Positions 6,891 through 16,403 of a stretch of DNA of 64,000 nt are shown here, piece by piece; within the stretch, counting starts at the first letter, position 1, and the number at the start of each line of letters is the position of its first letter. The position numbers and the translations under genes are program-made. The notes beneath the pieces were generated by a model that saw only the letters and a program-made list of their open reading frames with translations, did not search any database and had not been told where the DNA came from. Source of the DNA: Pseudodesulfovibrio alkaliphilus (GTDB taxonomy: Bacteria > Desulfobacterota > Desulfovibrionia > Desulfovibrionales > Desulfovibrionaceae); NCBI RefSeq assembly GCF_009729555.1, contig NZ_WODC01000005.1, positions 124,001 to 188,000 on the forward strand, given 5' to 3'.

Positions 6891-9287
6891 GTGTTTTTGA
6901 GACGTTTCGCCAAGCACATGGGTTTGACCGGCTGCCTTGCGGTCGCCGTCATCCTGTGCCTGCCCTGGACGCTGATGGGCAAGAACGCCCAGCTTGACCG
7001 GGTCAGGCAGTATGTGCCCGACACCCCGGTGCGTACGCCAGAGCTGGACGAGTGGACCTTTTCGGCCGACCGGGTGGTGGGGGACCACACCAGCGAGTAC
7101 ATGGAGGCCTTTGGCAACTGCACCCTGGCCATGGGCGACAACCAGTTGCGGGCTGACTTCGCCCGCTACTACCAGCGAACGGGCTGGGTTTTTCTCAAGG
7201 GCAACTTGCGCGCTCAGTGGGGCGGCGATTTTCTCCAGGCCGACGAGGGCGAGTTCGACCTCAACACCATGACCGGCTGGCTCAAGAACGGCCGTCTGTT
7301 CATGGCCAAGCCCCATGTCTATGTCGAGGCCGAGCGGGTGGCCAAGAACTCGGGCGGCTCATACTCCTTCCAGAACGCCAAGGTCACGGCCTGCGACGGC
7401 GAAAAGCCCGCCTGGTCCGTGACCAGCGAAGAGGGAGAGGTGGTGCTCGACGGCCGGGTCAAGCTCTACCGCTCCGCCTTCCGCATCCGCGATGTGCCGG
7501 TCTTCTACTGGCCCTACATGGCACTGCCCGGCCGCGGGGATCGCCAGTCGGGTTTTCTGCCGCCCGCGGTCTCGTCAAGCAAGAAGCTCGGCATGCAGGT
7601 CAACCTGCCCTATTACTGGGTTATCAGTGACGAGGCGGATGCGACCTTCTATCAGAACTACATGAGTCGGCGCGGCTACATGCAGGGGGTTGAGCTGCGC
7701 CATACCGAAGACGCGGGCACCAGGGGCCTTTGGATGGTGGACGCCCTCAAGGACAACCGCCGCGCCGAGACAGAGGCCGACGAGTGGAAGGACTACCGGG
7801 GCGACGGGCTCGCCCGGCCCAACCGGAGCCGTTGGTGGGTGCGCAGCAAATACGACGGCTGGCTCGGCAGTCCCGAACTCAAGGTCAAGCTCGACATTGA
7901 TCTGGTCTCGGACCAGAACTATCTGCGCGACTTTCAGAACGGGCCCAACGGATTCGACCGGACCCGGGCCGAGTTCCTTGAAGCCTTTGGCCGCGACATC
8001 GACAACAAGGACAGCACCCTGCGCACCAGCGTGGCCTACGCAAGCCGCAGCTGGGACCGATTCGGGGCCACGGGCTCCCTGACCTATGTGGAAAATCTCG
8101 AATTCATGAACGGCAATGGCCGGGAGGCCGACAACACCACGGTCCAGACCCTGCCCGAGCTGAATCTCTTCGCCTTCCAGCAGCAGGTGCCGGGCACGCC
8201 CCTTGAGGTCTCGGGCAACGCCAAGTACGACTTCTTCACCCGCAACAAGGGGCACTCGGGCCACCGGGTGCGCCTGACCCCGGAGCTGAAGCTGCCGCTT
8301 CAGACCGACTATGTCACTTTCATCCCTTCCGTGTCCGGCGATGTCACCACCTATGACCTGACCCGCCACCAGAGCTACGGCGACCAGGCCGTGGTGGACG
8401 ACGGCGGCCGCACCCGGTACATCGACACCAACGCCACCAAGAAGGGTTTTCAGTCGCGAGCCACCTGGGGGGCCGGGTTCACCGCCTTCAGCGAGATGAC
8501 CCGGGTCTTCAGTCTCTCGGAGACGCCTTTGGCCGAGCCGACCCTGGCGGGCACCAGCCGCTGGACCCGGCTCAAGCACTCCATCGTGCCCCGGGTCGAG
8601 TACGCCTACACCCCGACCATCACCGGCCAGGACGAGCTGCCCTACTTTGACCGTTACGATCGAATTCAGGGGCGCAACGAGGTGGTCTACTCCCTGACCA
8701 ACGTGCTCGACAGACGACGCGAAAGCGTGGTTCTCTCGCCCGGCTCCGGTGATGGCCCTCGGACCTCGGTGGCCTCGGATTATCTCGATTTTCTGGTCTT
8801 TCGCATTGAGCAGGCGTACGACCGCAACGAGGCCACCCGCACGGATCAGCTCGCTGCCTACAAACGCAGACCCTTCTCGGATGTCCTTGCCGAAATCCGC
8901 ATCAGGCCGGAAAACTTCATCGATCTGGTCAGCCGGACGTGGTTTTCGCCCTACAAGGCAAGCCTGACCCAAAACGAAAACTATCTGCGCCTCCACAAGA
9001 GCGGACTTGGCGAGTTCACAGTGGGCTACGACTATCTGACCAGTATCGACGAGTACAAGCGCTACCGCGAGAAGACCATGTCCATCCTTGCCCTGGGGGC
9101 AAAATGGGAGATCAGCAACGATCTGACCTTGATCACCAAGTACCGTCACGACTTCAACAGCAGGCGCGACCTTGAGCGCACCCTGGCCCTGTCCTGGGCC
9201 GCCGAGTGCTACACCCTGTATATGTCTGTCAGCCAGAAATCGGGCGACACCCGTTTCGAGATCGGCTTCGACCTCTTTAATTTTTGA
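6891..9287 (+). CDS. lptD: LPS-assembly protein LptD (outer-membrane barrel)
   Basis: The 798-residue protein inserts LPS into the outer leaflet of the outer membrane, working with LptE. It has a hydrophobic N-terminal signal region (about 10-28) and an OstA-like beta-jellyroll (about 45-190) that contacts the periplasmic Lpt bridge. A long C-terminal region of alternating aromatic beta-strands fits the LptD barrel. The last residues (DLFNF) end in an aromatic, as expected for a BAM substrate. The chosen GTG at 6891 is weakly supported by ATTGAG; an ATG at 6918 is an alternative. The neighbour hldD also serves LPS. Confidence 0.9.
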   Translation: MFLRRFAKHMGLTGCLAVAVILCLPWTLMGKNAQLDRVRQYVPDTPVRTPELDEWTFSADRVVGDHTSEYMEAFGNCTLAMGDNQLRADFARYYQRTGWVFLKGNLRAQWGGDFLQADEGEFDLNTMTGWLKNGRLFMAKPHVYVEAERVAKNSGGSYSFQNAKVTACDGEKPAWSVTSEEGEVVLDGRVKLYRSAFRIRDVPVFYWPYMALPGRGDRQSGFLPPAVSSSKKLGMQVNLPYYWVISDEADATFYQNYMSRRGYMQGVELRHTEDAGTRGLWMVDALKDNRRAETEADEWKDYRGDGLARPNRSRWWVRSKYDGWLGSPELKVKLDIDLVSDQNYLRDFQNGPNGFDRTRAEFLEAFGRDIDNKDSTLRTSVAYASRSWDRFGATGSLTYVENLEFMNGNGREADNTTVQTLPELNLFAFQQQVPGTPLEVSGNAKYDFFTRNKGHSGHRVRLTPELKLPLQTDYVTFIPSVSGDVTTYDLTRHQSYGDQAVVDDGGRTRYIDTNATKKGFQSRATWGAGFTAFSEMTRVFSLSETPLAEPTLAGTSRWTRLKHSIVPRVEYAYTPTITGQDELPYFDRYDRIQGRNEVVYSLTNVLDRRRESVVLSPGSGDGPRTSVASDYLDFLVFRIEQAYDRNEATRTDQLAAYKRRPFSDVLAEIRIRPENFIDLVSRTWFSPYKASLTQNENYLRLHKSGLGEFTVGYDYLTSIDEYKRYREKTMSILALGAKWEISNDLTLITKYRHDFNSRRDLERTLALSWAAECYTLYMSVSQKSGDTRFEIGFDLFNF

Positions 9288-11173
9288 TGCAACACACCGA
9301 AGATATACGCGTCCTCCCTCCGGGGCTGAAGAACCAGATCGCGGCGGGCGAGGTGGTGGAGCGGCCCGCCAGCGTGGTCAAGGAGCTGGTGGAGAACAGC
9401 CTCGACGCCGGGGCCACGCGTGTGGACGTGACCCTGGAGCGCGGCGGCCGGGGGCTGATCGTGGTTCAGGACAACGGCCGCGGCGTTCCGGCCGACCAGC
9501 TCGGGCTGGCTGTCACCCGTCACGCCACCAGCAAATTGCGCACCTTTGACGACCTTTCGGCCATCGGGTCCTTCGGGTTCAGGGGCGAAGCCCTGCCCAG
9601 CATCGCCTCGGTCTCGCGCTTCGTCATGACCTCGCGGGCCCAGGGCGCGGCCGAGGCCGTCTTTATCGAGGTGCGCGGGGGCGAGGTGGCCGGGCAGGGG
9701 CCTGCCTCCCTGGCTGCGGGCACCCGTGTCGAGGTGCGCGAGCTCTTCGCCAACACCCCGGCCCGTCTCAAATTCCTCAAGGCCGAGACCACCGAAAACA
9801 AGCGCTGCCAGGATACGCTCATGCGTATCAGTCTGGCCCATCCGGGCTGCGGTTTTTCCCTGACCATGAACGGCCGCGAGGTGTTCCGCCTGCCGCCGGA
9901 TCAGGTCCTGGCCGCCCGGCTGCGCACCTTCTGGCCTCCGGCGGTGTGCGACGCCCTGGCCCCCTTTGATTTCGAGCGGCTGGGCTACCGGGCCAGCGGG
10001 GTGGCCGGTGCGCCTTCGGCCGCCCAGAGCCGGGCCGACCGCATCCTGCTGTATGTCAACGGCCGTCCGGTGCAGGACAAGCTCATGCTCGGCGCGGTGC
10101 GTCAGGCCTACAAGGGGATGCTCCTCTCCCGGGAATACCCCCAGCTGGTCTTGTTTCTCGACCTGCCGAGGGAAGAGGTGGATGTCAATGTTCATCCGGC
10201 AAAGCTCGAAGTGCGTTTCACCGAGGAGAGCCGGGTCTTTTCGGTTATCCGGGGCGGCGTTGTCCAGGCCCTTTCGGCAATGAACGAGCCTGCCCGCGCC
10301 GGGGAATCGGGTGGGGCACAGGCGCGGGAAGCCTCGCATGACTTCAGTGCGCCGGGCAGCCGTTTCGCCGGGGAGGGCGGTTTTGACGGCACTGGCCGCG
10401 AGACTGTCGGCACCCCTAAGCACGCCTCGTTTCGCGAGGGCGGGGCGAAATTCTCCTCCTACCGCGACTACGCGGCCATGACCAGCCGCCCGGGAACACT
10501 GGATTTCGGACCCGGTTCCGACGGAGAGCGGGAGCCGGGCGGAACCGGCGAGGAGCCCGAATCCGGATTTGCCACCGGGACCGGCGGCGGCTTCGGCCTG
10601 CGCGACGGATCGCGGGCCGCCCCCCTGGCCGGAACCGACTTCATCTATCTCGGGCAGGTGGCCGACACCTATCTGGTGTTGCGAAGCGGCGCCTCGCTGG
10701 TGCTGGTGGATCAGCACGCGGCCCACGAGCGCGTGCTGCTGGCGGCCATGCGTAGGGAGCGGACCCGGGGAGATTCCCAGCCCCTGGCCCTGCCCCTGAC
10801 TCTGCCCCTGCACCCCAGCGAGGCCGAGTCGCTCGACGAATTGGGCGAGGGACTGCGCACCATGGGTTTTCTCCTTGAGCGCGAAGGCGATACCCTCGTT
10901 GTGCGCGGCGTGCCGCCCACCTTGGACACGGGCCGCGCCAGGGAGTACCTCGCTGCCGCGTTGGCCTCCCGGGCCAGGACCATCGACGATCTGTGGACCA
11001 TGATGGCCTGCAAGACCGCCATCAAGGCCGGGCAGCCTCTGGCCACGGACGAGGCCCTGGCCCTGCTCGAGGTCTGGCTGCGCACCCCGGAGCGCGACTA
11101 CTGCCCCCACGGCAGGCCCATCACGGTGTCGTGGAATCCGGGGGAACTGGAAAAACTCTTTAAGCGGAAATAG
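9287..11173 (+). CDS. mutL: DNA mismatch repair protein MutL
   Basis: The 628-residue protein couples mismatch recognition by MutS to strand removal. Its GHKL ATPase domain has ELVENSLDAGA (Glu33, Asn37), DNGRG (62-66) and GFRGEALPSI. A variable acidic linker spans about 330-440. The C-terminal dimer domain starts near DQHA (Asp475) and ends with CPHGRP. The endonuclease motif is unusual: DQHA-x2-E-x4 is followed by Ala rather than Glu. The ATG at 9287 overlaps the lptD stop by one base (TGATG), so translational coupling is likely. Confidence 0.95.
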   Translation: MQHTEDIRVLPPGLKNQIAAGEVVERPASVVKELVENSLDAGATRVDVTLERGGRGLIVVQDNGRGVPADQLGLAVTRHATSKLRTFDDLSAIGSFGFRGEALPSIASVSRFVMTSRAQGAAEAVFIEVRGGEVAGQGPASLAAGTRVEVRELFANTPARLKFLKAETTENKRCQDTLMRISLAHPGCGFSLTMNGREVFRLPPDQVLAARLRTFWPPAVCDALAPFDFERLGYRASGVAGAPSAAQSRADRILLYVNGRPVQDKLMLGAVRQAYKGMLLSREYPQLVLFLDLPREEVDVNVHPAKLEVRFTEESRVFSVIRGGVVQALSAMNEPARAGESGGAQAREASHDFSAPGSRFAGEGGFDGTGRETVGTPKHASFREGGAKFSSYRDYAAMTSRPGTLDFGPGSDGEREPGGTGEEPESGFATGTGGGFGLRDGSRAAPLAGTDFIYLGQVADTYLVLRSGASLVLVDQHAAHERVLLAAMRRERTRGDSQPLALPLTLPLHPSEAESLDELGEGLRTMGFLLEREGDTLVVRGVPPTLDTGRAREYLAAALASRARTIDDLWTMMACKTAIKAGQPLATDEALALLEVWLRTPERDYCPHGRPITVSWNPGELEKLFKRK

Positions 11174-11176
11174 ACG

Positions 11177-12310
11177 ATGATCGATTACAACAAGGTCCGG
11201 GTTGAAATCTCCCTCGCCAACCTGTTGGCCAATGTCCGGCGTTTTCAGGGGGTGTGCCCCACCATCATCCCGGTGATCAAGTCCGACGCCTACGGCCACG
11301 GGCTGGCCGAAGTGGCCCGGGCGCTTCAGGGAGAGGGCATCGCCACCCTGGCCGTGGGCTTTGTCAACGAGGCGGTCGCGCTACGGCGCTCCGGCTGGGT
11401 CGGGCGCATCCTGGCGTTGCTCGGTCCCGTGGACGACGAAGACACGGTCGCCCTGTGGGAGCACGACATCCTGGCCGCCATTGCCAATGCGGACCAGCTC
11501 GCCCGGGTGGCCGAGGCTGCCCGCACCCGTGGACGGCTGGCCGTGTGCCTCAAATTCGATACCGGCATGCGCCGCCTAGGGTTCCGGCCCGAGGCGCTGC
11601 CCCAGTTGCTCGACGCTCTGGCCGCCAACCCCGCACTGGTGCCGGTCATGGCCAGCACCCATCTGGCCTCGGCCGATATGCCGGACCGGGAGGCGCAGGT
11701 TGCCGTCCAGGCCGCCCGTTTCCAGGACGTGATCGATGTGCTGGCCCGGGCCGGGCACAGGGTGGAGGCCAATATCGCCAATTCGGCCGGGGGCATGGCC
11801 CACGCAGGCTGCCGTATGGACAGCATGCGCCTTGGCATCGCCATGTACGGGGCCAATCCCTTTTACGGCACTGCCTGGGAGGAAAAAGGGGAGGGGCTTG
11901 CCCAGACCATGCAGGTTTCGGCCCCGGTGCTCCATGTCCATACCCTGGCCCGGGGCGAGGGGGTCAGCTACGGCTGGACCTATGTGACCGGCCGCGACCG
12001 GGAGGTGGCCGTCGTTGGCGTGGGTTATGCGGATAACTACAGCCGGAGTCTGTCCAACCGGGGTTTCATGAACATCAAGGGGCACCGGGTGCCCATTCTC
12101 GGCCGCGTGTGCATGCAGATGACCGTGGTTGACGTAAGCCGTCTGGTGGGCGAAGAGGGACCTGGAGTCCGACCCGGCGACCGGGCCTGGCTGCTGGGCG
12201 GCCCCGGCCCCGGAACCATCGCGCCCGAGGAGCTGGCCGACTGGTGGGACACCATTCCCTACGAAGTTTTTTGTCTGCTCGGGATGAACCCGCGCAGCCA
12301 CGCCGCATAA
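11177..12310 (+). CDS. alr: Alanine racemase
   Basis: This 377-residue PLP enzyme interconverts L- and D-alanine for peptidoglycan. The PLP-binding lysine is in VIKSDAYGHG (Lys35). The second catalytic base lies in GEGVSYGWTYV, with the Tyr in place. The C-terminal beta-domain carries RVCMQMTVVDV, where the carbamylated or metal-contacting region is expected. Length and motif order are normal. The ATG lies 3 bases after mutL. Confidence 0.95.
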   Translation: MIDYNKVRVEISLANLLANVRRFQGVCPTIIPVIKSDAYGHGLAEVARALQGEGIATLAVGFVNEAVALRRSGWVGRILALLGPVDDEDTVALWEHDILAAIANADQLARVAEAARTRGRLAVCLKFDTGMRRLGFRPEALPQLLDALAANPALVPVMASTHLASADMPDREAQVAVQAARFQDVIDVLARAGHRVEANIANSAGGMAHAGCRMDSMRLGIAMYGANPFYGTAWEEKGEGLAQTMQVSAPVLHVHTLARGEGVSYGWTYVTGRDREVAVVGVGYADNYSRSLSNRGFMNIKGHRVPILGRVCMQMTVVDVSRLVGEEGPGVRPGDRAWLLGGPGPGTIAPEELADWWDTIPYEVFCLLGMNPRSHAA

Positions 12311-12333
12311 TCGACTGAAGCAAGGAGAGCGAC

Positions 12334-12555
12334 ATGCCCGCAGTGCAGGACGACGAATGGACCGTGGCCGAGAGCCACTCCCTGAACGAGATGGAAGCCG
12401 AGGGCGTCAGCGCAGACTGGCTCGCCCGTAAATGGATGAACGTGGCCGACGACATGGCCCTGATCCCCGAGAACAACGTCCGGGTCGTCGAGGAAAACGG
12501 CATCGTCCGCGTGGAGGTCTCGGTGTACCTCATGGAGTGCATGCGCGGGCATTGA
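12334..12555 (+). CDS. Small conserved-looking protein of unknown function
   Basis: This acidic 73-residue protein has AAGGAG 7 bases before its ATG and lies 23 bases after alr, so it probably ends the hldD-lptD-mutL-alr run. It has no signal peptide or membrane segment. I do not recognise the family. Good codon structure and the ribosome-binding site support a real gene. Confidence 0.6.
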   Translation: MPAVQDDEWTVAESHSLNEMEAEGVSADWLARKWMNVADDMALIPENNVRVVEENGIVRVEVSVYLMECMRGH

Positions 12556-12603
12556 TGGCCTGACGCGCAGCGCGAACCCCGCCGCCCTGGCGGGGCGCGG
12601 TGT

Positions 12604-12643
12604 CGGGACCGGCACGCCTTGGTGCGCCGGTCCCGGTTCATTT
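12604..12643 (+). terminator. Terminator of the hldD-lptD-mutL-alr unit
   Basis: CGGGACCGGC (12604-12613) and GCCGGTCCCG (12626-12635) form a 10-bp stem with a 12-base loop and are followed by TTCATTTT. Confidence 0.75.
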
Positions 12644-12692
12644 TGGCCTGATGGCTGACCGTGGACGACGCCCTTTCAACAGTCTGTCGGAA

Positions 12693-13688
12693 TCAGCGGG
12701 TCATGCCCTGGGGCCAGACATAGTGGAACCCTGCCCTGGGCGGCATGATGAAGCCCGCGTCCAGTCCCAGCAGGGAGGCGGATTCCGGGTCGGCGGCGGT
12801 CATGGTGTTGTAGGGGTTGTCGTTGGGATAGGTGTCGCGCCGGTAGGTGACGACCCGTGCGCCTTCGGGCAGACCGGCCAGGGCGCGGGCCTTGGCAAAG
12901 GCGTCCTGGATGTAGCCCACTTCGTCGATGAGCCCTGCGTCCAGGGCCTGGCGGGCCGTGAAGATCCGGGCAGTGCGCGCCAGCTCCATGTTCCGGTCGG
13001 TCAGGCTGCGGTGTCTGGCCACCAGGGAGAGGAAGCGGTCGGCATAGTCGTCGATGATGGCCTGGAACAGGGCGGCTTCTTCCGGGCTGGTGGGCCGGAA
13101 GGGCGAGCCCATGTCCTTGTCCGCGCCGGACTTGGAGACCTCCACGTCCACCCCGATCTTGTCCAGGAGCCCGTGCAGCTTGGGGCGCATGAAGACCACG
13201 CCCACCGATCCGGTGATGGTGGTGGGGTGGGCCAGTATCCAGTCTGCGGGCAGGGCCGCGTAGTAACCGCCCGAGGCGGCCACGTCCAGCATGGCCGCCA
13301 CCACGGCCTTGCCCGTGCGCTCCCTGAAGCCCGCGATCTCGTGATAGAGGATGTCCGAGGTCGTGGCGGTTCCGCCCGGAGAGTCGATGGCCAGGACCAC
13401 TGCCCGGACCTGGGGGTCGGCCTCGGCCAGGGCCAGGGCGCTGACCAGCTCCTGCACCTGGCTCGGGGTGGCGCGGAGCACGCCCTGGCGCGGCTGCACG
13501 GTCAGAAAGCCTGTCAGATGGACGAGGGCCAGCTTGTCGGCGGCGCTGCCTTCAAGGACGAATTCCTTGAGGGGGTCGGTGGTCGGTGCCGCGAATATCT
13601 TCAGCTTGGGTGCACATCCCGGCAGGACCAGGAATAGGGCCAGGGCCGCGAGCAGGGCCGGGACAGCGGGGGAAGAGGTGCGTCGCAT
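12693..13688 (-). CDS. SppA-like S49 signal peptide peptidase, lipoprotein
   Basis: The 331-residue product has a lipoprotein signal with an LPGC lipobox (Cys25), so it is membrane-anchored and faces the periplasm. The S49 fold is seen as AIDSPGGTATTSDILYHE and VAASGGYYAALPADWILAHPTTITGSVGV, and the Ser in ASGGYYAA is the expected nucleophile. It probably degrades remnant signal peptides or misfolded envelope proteins. The start at 13688 has GGAGG upstream; the longer in-frame N-terminus lacks support. It is the shorter SppA type. Confidence 0.88.
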   Translation of the reverse strand: MRRTSSPAVPALLAALALFLVLPGCAPKLKIFAAPTTDPLKEFVLEGSAADKLALVHLTGFLTVQPRQGVLRATPSQVQELVSALALAEADPQVRAVVLAIDSPGGTATTSDILYHEIAGFRERTGKAVVAAMLDVAASGGYYAALPADWILAHPTTITGSVGVVFMRPKLHGLLDKIGVDVEVSKSGADKDMGSPFRPTSPEEAALFQAIIDDYADRFLSLVARHRSLTDRNMELARTARIFTARQALDAGLIDEVGYIQDAFAKARALAGLPEGARVVTYRRDTYPNDNPYNTMTAADPESASLLGLDAGFIMPPRAGFHYVWPQGMTR

Positions 13689-13750
13689 GATGCCTCCATT
13701 GGTGTCGGGTGCGGTGAATGATGCTCCGGTCTCCACAAGCGTCCCCATGC

Positions 13751-14488
13751 TCAGCCCAGGAGCGCAAAGCCGAGCCCGGCGGACAGTTCGCCCAGGATCA
13801 CGGCGCAGCCCAGGAAGTCTCCGTTAGCCCCTTTGACGTGGCGGGCCAGCTTGAACAGGGGGATGAGGGTCAGTCCCGCGATGGTTGCGGCTCCGACCGC
13901 GACCATTGGCCCGGCCAGGAACACGCCTGCGCCGATGGTCAGGACCGTGGCGGCCAGGGCCGTCTTCGGGGTCGCGCCGTCGATGAAGAGCTTGCCCAGG
14001 CCCGGACGGGTCAGGCGGCGCACCGATCCGCCCAGGCAGACGGCCGAGGCGCGGCCCAGGATGAATGCCCATGCTGCGGTGCCGAAGGCCCCGGCCGCGA
14101 ACATCTCGCGAAACAGGATGACCTGCCCCCCCAGGGCCATGACCAGCCCCATGACGCCGAAGGCCCCGGCCCGGCTGTCCTTGATCACGGTCCAGAAGCG
14201 GTCCGGGTCGGCATGGGTGGTCACGGCGTCGCAGACATCGGCCAGCCCGTCAAAGTGCAGACCGCGTGTCAGGAAGAGGCTTAGGCCGACAACGAGCCAC
14301 GCCTGGATCCAGGGCGAGTGGGAGAGCAGGCCCAGGGCAAAGGGCAGGACAGCCACCGCGCCGAGGACGGCCCCGACAAGGGGCAGATGGGCCATGCACC
14401 GGCCCATCTCCTGATCGGTCATGACCCGGGACGGACCCAGCCGGGTCAGGAAGCCGAGGGTGGAGAAAAAGGTGCGTGGAACGCCCAT
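13751..14488 (-). CDS. cobS: Adenosylcobinamide-GDP ribazoletransferase (cobalamin synthase)
   Basis: This 245-residue integral membrane enzyme joins adenosylcobinamide-GDP and alpha-ribazole in the last steps of cobalamin synthesis. Motifs are LTRGLHFDGLADVCDA (about 85-100) and KDSRAGAFGVMGL (about 112-125), the acidic and basic signatures of CobS. About six hydrophobic segments are visible. It ends one base before the SAM hydrolase start, so the two are co-transcribed. Cobalamin enzymes are common in sulfate reducers. Confidence 0.93.
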   Translation of the reverse strand: MGVPRTFFSTLGFLTRLGPSRVMTDQEMGRCMAHLPLVGAVLGAVAVLPFALGLLSHSPWIQAWLVVGLSLFLTRGLHFDGLADVCDAVTTHADPDRFWTVIKDSRAGAFGVMGLVMALGGQVILFREMFAAGAFGTAAWAFILGRASAVCLGGSVRRLTRPGLGKLFIDGATPKTALAATVLTIGAGVFLAGPMVAVGAATIAGLTLIPLFKLARHVKGANGDFLGCAVILGELSAGLGFALLG

Positions 14489-15313
14489 TCACGCCTCCCA
14501 GGCCAGCTCCACGGCGTCGCCCATGGACAGGCCGAAACGCTTGGCTGCCGAGCGCTGGTTCACGGCCAGCTCCAGAAAGCCCTGGCTCCCTTCGAGCAGT
14601 CCGGGAGCGCCCTCGGGCATGTCGCCGTAGGTGCGGGCGTAGACCAGCTCGCCCCCGGCGGGCATGGTCAGCCGCAGGCCGGTCGGGGTGCCGATGCTCC
14701 CGGCCTCCAGGTTGAGGACGCAGTTGCCGAAGCGGTCGATATGCAGGACATGTCCCTGCGCCAGGCCGGGTCGGATGTCCGGGTGGCTCCAGGGTAGACT
14801 GACGAGGGCTTGGGGGTCGATCTCGCGGCCCAGCTCGCCGGGGTTGCCGCCCAAGGCCAGCCATGCGGCCAGGGGGGAGAACACGTCGCGGCCGTGGAAG
14901 GTGTGGGAGACGCGGCTTGGCGCATCCGTGGCCACGCTCAGGTCAAAGGCGCGGATGTGCTCGGCCCAGGCGTTTTTCAGCGCCAGGGCCAGCAGGCCGT
15001 TGTCCGGGGCCAGAAGCAGGCGTCCGTCGATGTCCAGGGCGACGATGCCCCTGTCCGTGCCCACCCCTGGATCGACCACGGCCAGGATCACGGCTTCGGC
15101 CGGAAAATGCTCGTAGCTTGCGGCCAGGAAGAAGGCGGCCTGGGCCACGTTGAAGGGGGCCACGTCGTGGGTGATGTCCACCACGAGGCAGCCAGGAGCC
15201 TTGCGGGCCAGCACGGCGCGCATCTGGCCCACATAGGGATCGGCCAGCCCGAAGTCGGTGATCAGTCCGATGGTGCGCGGCGGCGCGGTCTCCTTCTTCC
15301 TGATCGGGAACAT
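14489..15313 (-). CDS. SAM hydrolase (S-adenosyl-L-methionine hydroxide adenosyltransferase, DUF62)
   Basis: The 274-residue protein belongs to the family of SAM hydroxide adenosyltransferases and fluorinase/chlorinase relatives, which split SAM to adenosine and methionine. Family signatures are TDFGLADPYVGQMRAVL near the N-terminus, DITHDVAPF, and VVDPGVGTDR. The substrate (hydroxide versus halide) cannot be read by eye, but most bacterial members are hydrolases. Its ATG directly abuts the stop of the YitT gene, and cobS follows, so the three are likely one transcript. Confidence 0.87.
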   Translation of the reverse strand: MFPIRKKETAPPRTIGLITDFGLADPYVGQMRAVLARKAPGCLVVDITHDVAPFNVAQAAFFLAASYEHFPAEAVILAVVDPGVGTDRGIVALDIDGRLLLAPDNGLLALALKNAWAEHIRAFDLSVATDAPSRVSHTFHGRDVFSPLAAWLALGGNPGELGREIDPQALVSLPWSHPDIRPGLAQGHVLHIDRFGNCVLNLEAGSIGTPTGLRLTMPAGGELVYARTYGDMPEGAPGLLEGSQGFLELAVNQRSAAKRFGLSMGDAVELAWEA

Positions 15314-16198
15314 CTAGTAGACCTTTCTCGTGGAGAATCCGCGCCCGAGGACGTGGAAGCCCGAGCCCATGATGGTGAAGGCGTCGGGGTCGATGGAGTA
15401 GACCAGCTCCTCCAACCGCTTGAGCTGGATGGAGGAAACCATGGTCAGGATGACCTGCTTGGGTTCGCCGGACCAGCCGCCGCGGCCGTCGAGCATGGTC
15501 ACGCCGCGGTCCAGCGGGCCGAGGATTGCCTGGCGCACCTCGTCGGGCTTGTCAGTGATGATGATGACCATCTTGCGCTCGCTGAACATGCCCATGACAT
15601 ATTCGATGGCCAGGGCGATGACAAAGGTCATGGCGATGGAATAGAGGACGATGTGCATGTCGAGGAAGGCGAAGCCCGCCAGGAAGCCCACAAGATTGAA
15701 CCAGAACTCGAAGCTGCCCATGGAGAGGTTGAACTTCTCCTTGCAGATGACGGCCAGGATGTCTGCCCCGCCCGTGGACCCCAGGGAGCGCAGGGCCACG
15801 CCCACCCCCGCGCCCATGATGCCGCCGCCCGTGAGCACGGCCAGCCAGATGTCCTCGATGGGCAGGGAGTAGGGGATGATGTCGATGAAGGCCGAGGTGG
15901 CGAACATGCCGTAGAGGCTGTAGAAGAAGAACCGTCTGCTGACGAATATCCAGCCCAGGACGAAGACCGGCAGGTTGAGCAGCAGGTACCACTGGCCCGT
16001 GGTCAGCCCCCCGAACACATAGTAGCACAACAGCGCAATGCCCGACATGCCTCCGGTAAGCAGGCCGTGGGGCACGGCCACGGCCTTGACCGAAAAGGCG
16101 ATGAGGAAAGACCCGAAGGTCAGCATCATCAGGTTCCAGGGCACACCGAAGGTCATGGCGCGAAGTCGTTCGTTGAGGTCGGTTTGTTGCATCGTCAT
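15314..16198 (-). CDS. YitT-family (DUF161/DUF2179) membrane protein
   Basis: The 294-residue product has five to six membrane segments in its first about 205 residues, with GLLTGGMSGIALL and GGIMGAGVGVALRSLGSTGGADI loops. A C-terminal soluble DUF2179 domain (about 215-294) has KMVIIITDKPDEV and GSGFHVLGRGF. YitT proteins have no settled function; transport is often suggested. The start at 16198 (MTMQQ) has AAGG upstream. The longer in-frame extension is unsupported. Confidence 0.85.
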   Translation of the reverse strand: MTMQQTDLNERLRAMTFGVPWNLMMLTFGSFLIAFSVKAVAVPHGLLTGGMSGIALLCYYVFGGLTTGQWYLLLNLPVFVLGWIFVSRRFFFYSLYGMFATSAFIDIIPYSLPIEDIWLAVLTGGGIMGAGVGVALRSLGSTGGADILAVICKEKFNLSMGSFEFWFNLVGFLAGFAFLDMHIVLYSIAMTFVIALAIEYVMGMFSERKMVIIITDKPDEVRQAILGPLDRGVTMLDGRGGWSGEPKQVILTMVSSIQLKRLEELVYSIDPDAFTIMGSGFHVLGRGFSTRKVY

Positions 16199-16403
16199 CC
16201 CGTGCCTTGTATCCGGTTTTGGCCGCACTGGAAACCTCAACTTGCATCCCGCGAACCCGGCTCCCGCCCCGATGCCGGCTTGCTGACGCTTGCGCATGTT
16301 GGACAATGCAGGTACTCCCAAAATGTTTCCCTAAAAGGCATTGCAGGCCAGGGAACATCGTTGCGGAACACTCATGCGAACACTGAAGACAAGGAATCTC
16401 TCC

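Noticed and set aside
9209..11299. 696-residue minus-strand frame opposite mutL
   Set aside because: The composition is low-complexity, rich in Gly, His, Arg and Pro, as expected for an antisense shadow of a GC-rich gene.
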